NCBI GenBank assembly: GCA_903870315.1
Contig: CAIQCJ010000028.1
Coordinates: forward strand, 1-33,673
DNA length: 33,673 nt
From: an uncultured bacterium
GTDB taxonomy: Bacteria > Patescibacteriota > Minisyncoccia > Phycocordibacterales > PALSA-1337
Direction of reading: 5' to 3'
Shown: piece after piece, positions 1 to 7,714 of the stretch
How the letters are laid out: each line of letters begins with the position of its first letter
How positions within the stretch are numbered: position 1 is the stretch's first letter
Notes under the pieces: model-generated
The model's input: only the letters and a program-made list of their open reading frames with translations
The model's database searches: none
Told to the model about the DNA's origin: nothing
Program-made: the position numbers and the translations under genes

Positions 1-67
1 CGACCTTCCTAGTCGACCACTTCTTGCGTACCAAGAGCTGAGCTGCCTCTCTTCTAATCCGAGGCAT
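1..67 (-). CDS. Transposase/integrase-like protein, N-terminal fragment (cut by window edge)
   Basis: Reading leftward from the ATG at 67, the frame stays open to the window edge, giving 22 residues that begin MPRIRREAAQLLVRKKW and continue STRKV. From memory, this basic helix resembles the opening of the helix-turn-helix of IS481-like (DDE) transposases often seen in Parcubacteria. Only the first half of the HTH is present, so no catalytic residue can be checked. The next gene to the right faces the other way. The family call rests on recognition of a short segment and is tentative. A regulator with a similar HTH is the main alternative. Confidence 0.4.
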   Translation of the reverse strand, partial: MPRIRREAAQLLVRKKWSTRKV

Positions 68-147
68 GTTGGGGTTTATTGTGTATGGCATATGGAATCA
101 TCCTAAACTACGGGGTGATGCCAAGCTATTGAACCATTACGAAAGCC

Positions 148-175
148 TTGACGATTCCGGAACTAGTGGTAGTAT
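148..175 (+). promoter_or_regulatory. Candidate sigma70-type promoter for the small ORF at 281
   Basis: TTGACG (148-153), a 16-nt spacer, then TAGTAT (170-175). Transcription would start near 182 and run through the small ORF at 281-499 to the terminator at 554-605. Confidence 0.4.
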
Positions 176-280
176 TCATATTGGAATCAAGTGCTTATTA
201 TCTATGGATTCAGCTTAGTCGGGTGGGGACAAAACGCTTTTGTCAGAAGTAAAAAACCGACAAGGGGAGTTGAAGGGCTT

Positions 281-499
281 ATGGAGATAAGTATTGATCG
301 GAGAGTCAATATGGTAAATGGTAAGAGCGGAGCGGTTTTGGATCAAACAGGAGTAAATACATTGGAATCACAGGAAGATCAGGCGTTCCGGATGCCTCAG
401 GTGAAAAAACCTACGATTCCTGGCAAGGTACCTCCACGTCAGTACACAGGAAGTCAAAATCCTCTTGCAGTCGCTGGTGAAGGTAATCGTTTTTCGTAA
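281..499 (+). CDS. Small hypothetical protein (72 aa)
   Basis: I do not recognise this protein. The frame is open from 191, but the ATG at 281 follows purine-rich GGGGAG and AAGGG stretches and is the best start. The product begins MEISIDRRVN and has a Pro/Lys-rich middle (VKKPTIPGKVPPRQY) and a Gly/Asn/Ser tail. It has no membrane segment and no clear domain, and is probably largely unstructured. It lies between a plausible promoter (148-175) and a strong terminator (554-605), so it looks like a single-gene transcription unit. It could instead be a chance ORF inside a non-coding RNA of about 420 nt. Confidence 0.4.
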   Translation: MEISIDRRVNMVNGKSGAVLDQTGVNTLESQEDQAFRMPQVKKPTIPGKVPPRQYTGSQNPLAVAGEGNRFS

Positions 500-553
500 C
501 GTCGTAGCCACTGTCTGATATTTTATAGACTTGGTCACGACGCCAACCCGTTT

Positions 554-605
554 CCACGCTGTGTGTTGCTTATACAGAGCACACAGTGTGGGGCGGTTTT
601 TGTTT
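554..605 (+). terminator. Rho-independent terminator
   Basis: A 12-bp stem pairs 554-565 (CCACGCTGTGTG) with 580-591 (CACACAGTGTGG), with one G-U pair and a 14-nt loop. It is followed by GGCGG and a T-rich run (597-605). It ends the small unit starting near 182, just upstream of the next promoter. Confidence 0.8.
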
Positions 606-624
606 GTGACATAGACATTGTTTT

Positions 625-635
625 TATGATAAAAT
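625..635 (+). promoter_or_regulatory. -10 region for the TraG-like ATPase gene
   Basis: TATGATAAAAT holds two overlapping -10-like hexamers (TATGAT 625-630 and TAAAAT 630-635). TTG-like -35 candidates lie just upstream. A start at ATG 684 would leave a leader of about 40 nt. The alternative TTG at 645 would be 9 nt from the hexamer. Confidence 0.4.
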
Positions 636-683
636 ACAACAAGTTTGGGGATATGCCCATTTTCAAGACTATTCAATATACAC

Positions 684-2558
684 ATGGATGATAATCGCAT
701 AACATATTTCGCTGAAACAGACGCCAGAAATAAGAAGGTCAAATTTGGTATCAAGGCCAAGGATCGTACACGTCACGTCTATGTTATCGGTAAGACTGGT
801 ATGGGTAAGTCTACTCTTCTCGAAAATATGGCCGTTCAGGATATACAAAATGGGGAAGGGCTATGTTTCATAGATCCACACGGCAAGACAGCTGACCTGC
901 TTCTAGAGTATGTTCCAAGAGAGAGGATTAAGGATGTTATATTGATCGCTCCGTTCGATGTGGAATATCCAATATCTTTCAACGTATTAGAAAGCGTTGA
1001 TCCACAAAAACGCCATCTAGTCGTATCTGGTTTGATGAGCACATTCAAGAAGATTTGGGTTGATGCTTGGTCAGCACGTATGGAGTATATATTGACCAAT
1101 ACTTTGCTAGCTCTTCTAGAGTGTCCAGGGTCTACACTTCTTGGTGTGAACAAGATGCTTTCCGACAAAGAATATCGTAAGGAGGTTGTGGCACAAGTTA
1201 AGGATCCTTCAGTTAAGACCTTTTGGACAAAAGAATTTGCTAACTATACAGAGCGTCAAGCTGCCGAGGCGGTACCTTCTATACAGAACAAGGTTGGTCA
1301 ATTTACCGCCAACCCACTTATCCGCAATATGATAGGTCAACCAGTATCTTCCTTCGATTTTCGTGAGGCTATGGACTCCAAGAAGATTCTTATCATCAAC
1401 CTGTCCAAGGGTCGTATCGGTGATGAAAATATGAAACTCTTGGGTGGTCTTCTAGTGACTAAGATATATCTAGCAGCTATGTCCCGCGCCGACGTGTCAG
1501 ACCGAGTACTTAAGACTTTGCCGAACTTTTATCTTCATGTCGATGAATTCCAAAACTTCGCCAACGCTTCCTTTGCGGATATCCTCTCAGAGGCCCGCAA
1601 ATATAAACTCAATCTCACTATCGCACATCAATATGTAGAACAGATGGATGAATTCGTCAGGCCAGCCATATTTGGTAACGTCGGTACTATGATAGTTTTC
1701 AGGGTTGGTGCGACAGATGCAGAATTCTTGGAAAAAGAATTTGCACCCCAGTTCGAGATAGAAGACTTGGTAAACCTTGGGTTTGCTCAGATATACTTGA
1801 AACTCATGATCGATGGCCTGACATCTTCACCGTTCTCTGCTACGACATTGATGCCAATACCGCATCCAGACGTTTCTCTTGTGAAAGAGATTATCGATTC
1901 TTCGCGTACTCAATTCTCACATCCTCGCGCACAAGTCGAGGAGGCGATAGTTAAGTTCCATGAGGGTATGCCGAAACAACCGGTAGTATCGAAGACTATA
2001 CCTAAGGCGGTATCTGCTTTGCCATCAACTTCACCTGCACCAGCATCTGTATCTGCTCGTGCACCCATACCCACAATTACAACTGTGCCAGTATCCGCAC
2101 TGAAGATACCGATGCTCCCAACAAAACCAGTTACACCAGCAAAATCATCTGTAGCACCAGCATCAATTGTCGTGCCAGCCAAACCTTCATACAGTATTAC
2201 CAACAATGCTTCGAAGCCTCTTCAGAGTAAACAAGATCCAAAAATCCAGACACAGAAAAATGTAAATGCTCTGAAGAGTGCTTTGGCGTCTGTCTTAGCA
2301 AAAGCAGAAGCAGAGAAGGTTAGCCAGAAATCGGTACCGATTTCGAAATTTGATACTATAAAGACGCAAACAGTCCAACCTATAACTATATCAACACAAG
2401 AGCCAGTCACTATACCTAAACATATATCGTCGATGACTCAACCAACAGTGTTACCAATATCACCGCAGAAATCTACACCTACACAGACATCTGCACTACA
2501 GAACGATTCTTCAAAGGAAGTACCTGAAGAGGTATTGAATAAGGTTTTGAAGATGTGA
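684..2558 (+). CDS. TraG/VirD4-like (HerA-FtsK superfamily) ATPase with Pro/Thr-rich tail
   Basis: A 624-aa P-loop ATPase. Walker A is GKTGMGKST (residues 36-44) and Walker B is YLHVDEFQ (D287, E288). The downstream SEARKYKL...IAHQY segment is typical of the type IV secretion coupling-protein/TraM-recognition and HerA group, which pump DNA or assist secretion at the membrane. The first ~425 residues form the motor. Residues ~430-624 are low complexity, rich in Pro, Ala, Ser, Thr and Val. The ATG at 684 was chosen because the conserved region starts directly after it; a TTG at 645 would add 13 residues. No transmembrane segment is visible. It is a clear paralog of the C-terminal half of the protein at 19394-22228 but lacks that protein's ~520-residue N-terminal part. 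No relaxase or VirB genes lie nearby, so the substrate is unknown. Confidence 0.8.
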   Translation: MDDNRITYFAETDARNKKVKFGIKAKDRTRHVYVIGKTGMGKSTLLENMAVQDIQNGEGLCFIDPHGKTADLLLEYVPRERIKDVILIAPFDVEYPISFNVLESVDPQKRHLVVSGLMSTFKKIWVDAWSARMEYILTNTLLALLECPGSTLLGVNKMLSDKEYRKEVVAQVKDPSVKTFWTKEFANYTERQAAEAVPSIQNKVGQFTANPLIRNMIGQPVSSFDFREAMDSKKILIINLSKGRIGDENMKLLGGLLVTKIYLAAMSRADVSDRVLKTLPNFYLHVDEFQNFANASFADILSEARKYKLNLTIAHQYVEQMDEFVRPAIFGNVGTMIVFRVGATDAEFLEKEFAPQFEIEDLVNLGFAQIYLKLMIDGLTSSPFSATTLMPIPHPDVSLVKEIIDSSRTQFSHPRAQVEEAIVKFHEGMPKQPVVSKTIPKAVSALPSTSPAPASVSARAPIPTITTVPVSALKIPMLPTKPVTPAKSSVAPASIVVPAKPSYSITNNASKPLQSKQDPKIQTQKNVNALKSALASVLAKAEAEKVSQKSVPISKFDTIKTQTVQPITISTQEPVTIPKHISSMTQPTVLPISPQKSTPTQTSALQNDSSKEVPEEVLNKVLKM

Positions 2559-2577
2559 AGATCAATAAAATAAATAC

Positions 2578-3276
2578 ATGTCCAAAATCAGCGTCATAAT
2601 GCCAGTATATAATGGAGAAAAATACATAGGCGAAGCTATCGGCAGTATTTTGGCACAAACTGAAAGAGATTTTGAGCTCCTTGTGGTAGACGATGGTTCG
2701 ACCGATAAGACAGTAGAAGTAGTGAGCTCATTCAAAGATGATAGGGTTAAATATTTCAAAAGATCCCATGAAGGTTTGGTCATGGCCTTAAATTTTGCTT
2801 TAGGAAAAGCCAATTCGAAATACATAGCCCGCATGGATGCTGACGATGTTGCTTATCCAGAAAGATTTGAGAAACAACTAAAATATATCACTGCCAATAA
2901 CTTAGCTGTTTGTGGAAGCTGGGCCGATCTTACAGATGAAGACGGTGATAAGATAGGTGAATTGAAATTTCCTCCAATCACAGCCGGCGCAATTCGTTAT
3001 TACGCCATACTGCACAATCCTTTCATACATCCTACTGTTATTTTCGATAAAGATATAATCATGAAGGCTGGTGCGTATCGCAATTTCAAAAATGTAGAAG
3101 ACTATGAATTGTGGACCAGAATAATATTCAAAAATAATGTTGGCAATATACCAGAAAGATTGATCCGTTATCGTTTACACTGTTTGCAAGTTACCAGAAG
3201 AAAAAATAAACTGATGAAAGCTAGCTCATACTTAGTGAGGCTTTATGCTTTACGCCGTCGAATATTTAGGATATAA
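2578..3276 (+). CDS. Family 2 glycosyltransferase (GT-A)
   Basis: A 232-aa inverting GT2 enzyme that transfers a sugar from an NDP-sugar to a growing glycan, at the cytoplasmic face. The N-terminus has the GT-A opening SVIMPVYNGE, then VVDDGSTD (residues ~37-43) for nucleotide binding, and the metal-binding MDADD at ~86-90. A later ED motif (NVEDYELW) is the usual acceptor/catalytic region. It is short, with no membrane anchor. It lies 19 nt after the ATPase gene on the same strand and ends 4 nt before the convergent epimerase gene, so it joins the glycan cluster from the opposite strand. TAAAAT (2566-2571) lies 6 nt before the ATG, so it may have its own leaderless promoter. The sugar is unknown. 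Confidence 0.9.
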   Translation: MSKISVIMPVYNGEKYIGEAIGSILAQTERDFELLVVDDGSTDKTVEVVSSFKDDRVKYFKRSHEGLVMALNFALGKANSKYIARMDADDVAYPERFEKQLKYITANNLAVCGSWADLTDEDGDKIGELKFPPITAGAIRYYAILHNPFIHPTVIFDKDIIMKAGAYRNFKNVEDYELWTRIIFKNNVGNIPERLIRYRLHCLQVTRRKNKLMKASSYLVRLYALRRRIFRI

Positions 3277-3280
3277 GACC

Positions 3281-4378
3281 CTATTTAGATTTTGAACCAC
3301 TTTCGAGCTCTCTTTCACAAAGCTCCAATAAAATTTTATTTAGATCATACTTAAAATCCCATTTAGGATAGTGTTTCTTGAATTTTGATATGTCTGATAT
3401 GTACCAAATATGATCACCAGAGCGATTTGATTCAGAGTATTTATAGTTTGCTTTTCTGTTTAGTATCTTCTCGATTTTCTCTACGGCCTCTTTTACTGAG
3501 ACATTTGATTTTCTGGAGCCACCGACGTTGTAGACTTCACCTTGTCTTGGATTTTGATGATAATGCCAAAACATATTTACCAAATCATAACTATGAATAT
3601 TATCTCTAACTTGGTTGCCTTTATAACCAAATATTGTATATTTTTTACCTGTTGCTATGCATTTTACTAGATATGAAAGGAAGCCGTGTAACTTTGTTCC
3701 GCTGTGATTTGGACCAGTTAGGCACCCACCTCTAAATACGCCAGTATTTAGACCGAAATATTTTCCATATTCCTGTACCAAGATATCGGCGGCTACTTTT
3801 GATGCCCCGAATATACTATGTTTGGAGTTATCTATACTCATAGATTCATCTATACCATGTTCAGCATACGGATGTGACGGGTCTATCTCATAGCGAGTTG
3901 CGAGTTCTATGAGTGGTAATTTGTTAGGACTGTCTCCATAGACTTTGTTTGTAGATGTGAATATGAAAGTGGCTTTTGGAGAATATTTGCGGAAATTTTC
4001 CAGTATAATCAATGTTCCAACAGCATTTATAGTAAAATCTGTTATAGGTTCTTTGGCGGCCCAGTCATGTGATGGTTGTGCCGCGGTGTGAACGATAATA
4101 TCAAAGGCGTGCTCCTTAAAAAGTTTTTCGACCTTCTTTTGATCACGGATATCAATATTTTTATGGATATATTTTTCTTTAAACTTCTTCTCTAGAGATT
4201 TTCTATTCCAGTCCGTACTAGCGTCTTTACCAAAAAAATATTGGCGCATATTGTTGTCTACTCCAACCACGACGAAACCTTTGTCTATTAGGAAACGGAC
4301 TGATTCTGAGCCGATAAGACCGGCTGAACCAGTGACCAGAGCTTTCTTCGTCTTTTGGGACTTACTGGCTTTTTTCAT
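3281..4378 (-). CDS. NAD-dependent sugar epimerase, CDP-tyvelose/paratose 2-epimerase-like SDR
   Basis: A 365-aa extended short-chain dehydrogenase. The Rossmann glycine motif GSAGLIG is at 17-23, and the [12 protein letters not shown] block, STNKVYGD (141-149) and FRGGCLTGP (215-223) match the CDP-tyvelose 2-epimerase-like group as I recall it. Members oxidise and reduce a nucleotide sugar using bound NAD. At the catalytic YxxxK position the sequence is F190-G-A-S-K194, with Phe for the usual Tyr, so the chemistry may differ from classical epimerases. It is the last gene of the minus-strand glycan cluster and has a possible promoter of its own (4389-4397). It likely supplies a special sugar to the cluster. 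The substrate cannot be read from sequence. Confidence 0.82.
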   Translation of the reverse strand: MKKASKSQKTKKALVTGSAGLIGSESVRFLIDKGFVVVGVDNNMRQYFFGKDASTDWNRKSLEKKFKEKYIHKNIDIRDQKKVEKLFKEHAFDIIVHTAAQPSHDWAAKEPITDFTINAVGTLIILENFRKYSPKATFIFTSTNKVYGDSPNKLPLIELATRYEIDPSHPYAEHGIDESMSIDNSKHSIFGASKVAADILVQEYGKYFGLNTGVFRGGCLTGPNHSGTKLHGFLSYLVKCIATGKKYTIFGYKGNQVRDNIHSYDLVNMFWHYHQNPRQGEVYNVGGSRKSNVSVKEAVEKIEKILNRKANYKYSESNRSGDHIWYISDISKFKKHYPKWDFKYDLNKILLELCERELESGSKSK

Positions 4379-4388
4379 GAAGATTTAT

Positions 4389-4397
4389 ATACTAGCA
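4389..4397 (-). promoter_or_regulatory. Extended -10 (TGCTAGTAT) before the epimerase gene
   Basis: On the minus strand TGCTAGTAT ends 10 nt before the ATG at 4378. It resembles other extended -10 elements in this window and lies in the 23-nt gap after the fucosyltransferase gene. Confidence 0.4.
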
Positions 4398-4401
4398 TAA
4401 C

Positions 4402-5295
4402 CTAAATTTGTATCCAATATGGTGGTACCACAGTAGATTTATCCGCCATATTTGTAAACCATTTTTTAGGCGCTATAACTATCTTGTTTGGATTTGTATT
4501 TAACCAAGCTGCCCACCATGCGAAAGTGCTATTTGGGATAATGAAGTGTTTGCAGGCTATCATCAGTCTTAAATAATCCATATAATCTCTCCCTGCATAT
4601 TCGTGAGTCACGAAAGTTGTAGGGAAGCCAAAATTTACATTTTTTTGGCACCACTCTATATCATCTGAAAATACGAAAAAGTGAGGATCTTTTTGTTTTT
4701 GAGTGATCAGCTTTACCGCATTTGCATAGTAATCTTCTCCAGGGACTCCGTGGAAATTTTTTACATTGGCATTGGATATATAGTCAGTTCTTCTATAGTT
4801 CACAAATATAGAATTTGAAGAATTTATTTTTTGTAGCATTTCTTCAGATTTTGCCTCCATTTTCCAAGTAAATGATCCAAAATCTTTTCTGATCTCCTGT
4901 TCTATTTCTTTGAAATAATTTTCATTTTGCCAGAAACCAGTTATAAATGAGACTGGCTTATACAATTTTAGGTCATATTGTTCTTTGTGATTTGACTCAT
5001 CTATCCAATGTGTCAGTTTTTCACTGTTCGGATACAATCTCCGTAGAATAGATCTAATAACTCTAGGTGTGTATATAATATCAAAGAATCTAGTCTCTTT
5101 TGTTGAAGCTATTTCAATTGGAAATATGAAATTTCCGAGCTGATATGTACGTGGGGTGTCTTCTTTGGCTCCACCACTAGTGTATGTAGTTATGTCAAAT
5201 TTGAGGGTATCACCATTTTTTTTGGCTAGTTTCTTACCAAACGCATATTGAAACATCTGATTTCCTAAGCCGCCTTGGAGTTTGACTATAATCAT
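4402..5295 (-). CDS. GT11 family alpha-1,2-fucosyltransferase
   Basis: A 297-aa GT11 protein. Family marks are the N-terminal KLQGGLGNQMFQYAFG (5-20), the donor-binding block VNYRRTDY (165-172) and the late IPNSTFAWWAAWL (253-265). Characterised members move fucose from GDP-fucose to the 2-OH of galactose, making H-antigen-like termini. The usual HxRRxDY histidine is Asn166 here (NYRRTDY); the arginines and DY are kept. Length is normal for bacterial members. It starts 1 nt after the FkbM gene ends, so the two are almost certainly co-transcribed. A GT6 gene lies two positions upstream in the same operon, which suggests sequential action on one glycan. Fucose is the family donor; the acceptor is not known. 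Confidence 0.9.
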   Translation of the reverse strand: MIIVKLQGGLGNQMFQYAFGKKLAKKNGDTLKFDITTYTSGGAKEDTPRTYQLGNFIFPIEIASTKETRFFDIIYTPRVIRSILRRLYPNSEKLTHWIDESNHKEQYDLKLYKPVSFITGFWQNENYFKEIEQEIRKDFGSFTWKMEAKSEEMLQKINSSNSIFVNYRRTDYISNANVKNFHGVPGEDYYANAVKLITQKQKDPHFFVFSDDIEWCQKNVNFGFPTTFVTHEYAGRDYMDYLRLMIACKHFIIPNSTFAWWAAWLNTNPNKIVIAPKKWFTNMADKSTVVPPYWIQI

Positions 5296-5296
5296 T

Positions 5297-5965
5297 TTAG
5301 TATTTTTTTATGTATATAGAATTTATATTTGTATCAGCTATCTTGGTATAACCTATAGATTCCATATAAGGATCGTAAATATCATTAGTTTTTTTGCCAG
5401 ATTTATATCTTTCATAATCGATAGTTTCTAGGATGATATATTTTGGACGATATATATCCCAACTATTGCTTTTCAAGATAGTCATCTCCATGCCTTCAGT
5501 GTCTAGAGATAAGATATCTATTTCCGTTTTGCAGGCGTATGTATTCAATATATCTGCCAATGGAACTATATTTACGTCCTGAATTTTTTTGATCTTATGT
5601 CCCTTTTTTTCATATTTTTCAGCTACCCCCTTATCAAAAGTACTCAAAGTATCGTCTTTAAATATGTAAAATGGCAATACGGATTTATTTTCTCCGATAC
5701 CGACGTTTAAAGTTTTATCTCTTCTACGTAGAAGTTTAAACATCCAGAGGCGATTTGGGTTTGGTTCTATGTTTATACCTTTCCAACCTTTCGAATAGAA
5801 AAGGAAAGTGTTATTGAGCTTTATAGGATGATTTGCCCCTATATCTACATAAAAGCCCTTTTTTTGTTCTGGGATTAAGGATTCAATGATCAAGTCCTCG
5901 CCATTTTGACTGGTTAGTAGTCGTACACCAAATATCTTCAGTAGTATCTTATTTATGAAGCGCAT
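5297..5965 (-). CDS. FkbM family SAM-dependent methyltransferase
   Basis: A 222-aa FkbM-type methyltransferase. The opening SQNGEDLII, the SAM-binding strand-loop GFYVDIGANHP (~37-47), INIEPNP and the later DILSLDTEGME are the ordered family motifs. Such enzymes O-methylate sugars or polyketides and are common in capsule and O-antigen loci. Here it probably caps or decorates the glycan. The start overlaps the end of the GT6 gene by 13 bp, and the stop is 1 nt from the fucosyltransferase start, so it is translationally packed between two glycosyltransferases. That placement suggests the methyl group goes on the same repeat unit. Confidence 0.9.
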   Translation of the reverse strand: MRFINKILLKIFGVRLLTSQNGEDLIIESLIPEQKKGFYVDIGANHPIKLNNTFLFYSKGWKGINIEPNPNRLWMFKLLRRRDKTLNVGIGENKSVLPFYIFKDDTLSTFDKGVAEKYEKKGHKIKKIQDVNIVPLADILNTYACKTEIDILSLDTEGMEMTILKSNSWDIYRPKYIILETIDYERYKSGKKTNDIYDPYMESIGYTKIADTNINSIYIKKY

Positions 5966-6762
5966 ATTTTTTGGATAATCTTTTTTATAAATGGTAATTT
6001 GTCCAGTATAACATGACTTTTATTACCTCTTAGAAAATCGTGTCCGCCAAAATTTTTCTTGTCTTGGTTCAAGATAATCTTAGGAAAAGGTATTTCTGCA
6101 TTGCCAGGATATAAATATCCAGGGTGAAGTATCTTCACGTCATCTCGTGATAATAAGAATTTATTCCAATGAGATTCATCGTGCCATACGGCTATGATAT
6201 TTTTTTCTGAGTCTTTATCTATGGCAGTTTTTATCACCTGCATGGCCTGAATAAAATCTTTTGTATATCCACCCATAAGTCCACCAGCAAAGTATTTCAC
6301 ATCTTCGTTTCGTGGAATATAAGCTGTTGAATTTGGATTTTTCTCATAAGGAAGTTTTTTTCTGGGTTTATCGAAATATCCTGGATGTAGAGTTGAGACA
6401 AGTCTCTCTTGTCCGGATGGTAAAATGTCTATAGTGGAGATTTTCTCTAGTATCAGAAGATTTGCATTGAAGAAAAAGAGGTAGTCCATTTTTTCTATGG
6501 TGTTTACCTCTTGGGGCGTACCGCCGATTTCTCTCAGGAACATATGGAAGCGCATAAGAGTGTTTCCTGGCCAACCAATATTCTCTTGATATATACGGTG
6601 TATCCTAGGGTTATCTTTTCCATATTCTATGTCTGGTGAATCAGTAAATACAAAATAATGTTTCTCAGCCTCTGTTACTAGGTTTTTTTCGCAGCTTTCA
6701 TAGAAACCTTTCCAAAAGATTTTGTATTTTCCAGTACATATATATAGGATACCGATAGTCAT
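5953..6762 (-). CDS. GT6 family glycosyltransferase (ABO / alpha-1,3-Gal(NAc) transferase family)
   Basis: A 269-aa protein that aligns by eye along the whole catalytic domain of family 6: ILYICTGKYKIFWKGFY at the start, HYFVFTD (35-41), MDYLFFFNAN (92-101), KNPNSTAYIP, AGGLMGG (159-165) and the signature WHDESHWNKFLL (193-204), whose Glu196 corresponds to the key acidic residue in mammalian enzymes. Family members add alpha-1,3-Gal or GalNAc to galactose. Animal enzymes use a metal-binding DxD, while studied bacterial ones have NxN; this protein has N99-A-N101, so it is of the bacterial, likely metal-independent type. There is no membrane anchor, consistent with action on a lipid-linked glycan in the cytoplasm. 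It is one gene away from a GT11 fucosyltransferase. Confidence 0.93.
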   Translation of the reverse strand: MTIGILYICTGKYKIFWKGFYESCEKNLVTEAEKHYFVFTDSPDIEYGKDNPRIHRIYQENIGWPGNTLMRFHMFLREIGGTPQEVNTIEKMDYLFFFNANLLILEKISTIDILPSGQERLVSTLHPGYFDKPRKKLPYEKNPNSTAYIPRNEDVKYFAGGLMGGYTKDFIQAMQVIKTAIDKDSEKNIIAVWHDESHWNKFLLSRDDVKILHPGYLYPGNAEIPFPKIILNQDKKNFGGHDFLRGNKSHVILDKLPFIKKIIQKICAS

Positions 6763-6763
6763 T

Positions 6764-7702
6764 TTATTTGATTTTTTTATTGATCATGCCAAAAGCACGG
6801 ATAATGTTTTCAATGGACTGCTTATAGGTGTATGACTTTATTATGTTCTGCTGATTTGAGGCAAGTGCCAAGTACTCATCTTTGGATAATGCTAGGACTT
6901 TCTTTGTCATTTCTTCTACAGTACCAGTCACGGCATATTTACCAAGGATTTCATCAAATTTTCTGACGTTACTGAAACCGACATGACCAAATGAAATATT
7001 TTTGAACATACGGCAGGGTAGATAATTCTTATCAACCTGCCATTCTCCAGCTATAGCAGGGGCTAGCCGCGAATATCGCACAAAGAGTTTATTGGCCCAC
7101 TCCGGAACAAATCTGACAGCGTAGAATCTTAAACCTATTCTCGTAACTTCTTTTTCGAACTTAGCTATGACATTTATATTTCCTTGATTCGAGGCGTTGT
7201 TCCAAACGCTACCAACCCAAAAGATGGTCTTGTGCTTATTCCATGTCGGTTTTGAAAATTTGTGAGCTAGGATATTTGTACCCCAGGGCTGATAGAGTGT
7301 ACGAGTCGGCTTATCGAAAAAGGTCACAGGCCCCCACCTTTCACTAGATTTCCCCGCTTCATCTGTATAAACTTGCAGACTTATCCACCGATCTTTCTTT
7401 AATCTATCGGAGAATATAGCTTGAAAGCCGTGGAGACAATAATACACACCGTCTTTTATCGGGATATTGTAATCTTCAAAAGTCTTCTTTTTCGGCACCA
7501 TTTTTCCGAAAACTTCTGAAGCGATCACCAAATCCCCGGCCTTTATATGATGTGTTTGACTGGGTTCATCTTCAACCCAAATAGCTTTATAACCCAAAGC
7601 TATAGCATTGTCATAAAATGCCTTGTGAATATGGCGATGAGTGTGATATCTCTTGCGAAGTCCCCATATCACGATTCTTTCAAAAGGGATGTTTTGTGGC
7701 AT
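6764..7702 (-). CDS. Putative GT-B-like glycosyltransferase
   Basis: A 312-aa soluble protein in the glycan operon, 1 nt upstream of the GT6 gene. I do not recognise a named family. The C-terminal half has a strand-turn opening with TIFWVGSVWNN (~158-168), and a later CRMFKNISFGHVGFSN segment resembles the nucleotide-binding part of GT-B enzymes, where an E or similar residue meets the donor. The N-terminus (RIVIWGLRKRYHTHRHIHKAFYDNA) could be the first Rossmann-like unit. Location among six transferases supports a sugar-transfer role. It has its own leaderless-type promoter (TATAAT at 7709-7714). The function is inferred mostly from context. Confidence 0.55.
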   Translation of the reverse strand: MPQNIPFERIVIWGLRKRYHTHRHIHKAFYDNAIALGYKAIWVEDEPSQTHHIKAGDLVIASEVFGKMVPKKKTFEDYNIPIKDGVYYCLHGFQAIFSDRLKKDRWISLQVYTDEAGKSSERWGPVTFFDKPTRTLYQPWGTNILAHKFSKPTWNKHKTIFWVGSVWNNASNQGNINVIAKFEKEVTRIGLRFYAVRFVPEWANKLFVRYSRLAPAIAGEWQVDKNYLPCRMFKNISFGHVGFSNVRKFDEILGKYAVTGTVEEMTKKVLALSKDEYLALASNQQNIIKSYTYKQSIENIIRAFGMINKKIK

Positions 7703-7708
7703 CTTGTG

Positions 7709-7714
7709 ATTATA
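7709..7714 (-). promoter_or_regulatory. -10 element (TATAAT), 6 nt before the ATG
   Basis: A perfect TATAAT on the minus strand fills the gap between the methyltransferase stop (7715) and the ATG at 7702. At normal -10 to start distance, transcription would begin at or next to the ATG, making a leaderless mRNA for the second half of the glycan operon. Confidence 0.6.

Noticed and set aside
66-218. A 50-codon plus-strand ORF beginning MLGFIVYGIWNH
   Set aside because: It lies antisense to and overlapping the transposase-like start region, has no ribosome site and no recognised domain; chance is more likely.
170-610. Possible tmRNA or RNase P RNA
   Set aside because: The length and terminator fit, but there is no GGTTCGA/ACCA-type 3' end, no tag-peptide reading frame of known kind, and no RNase P conserved blocks.
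684-2558. Part of a conjugative element or plasmid transfer region
   Set aside because: No relaxase, oriT-like repeat, VirB4/B6 or pilin gene is seen; neighbours are chromosomal envelope genes.
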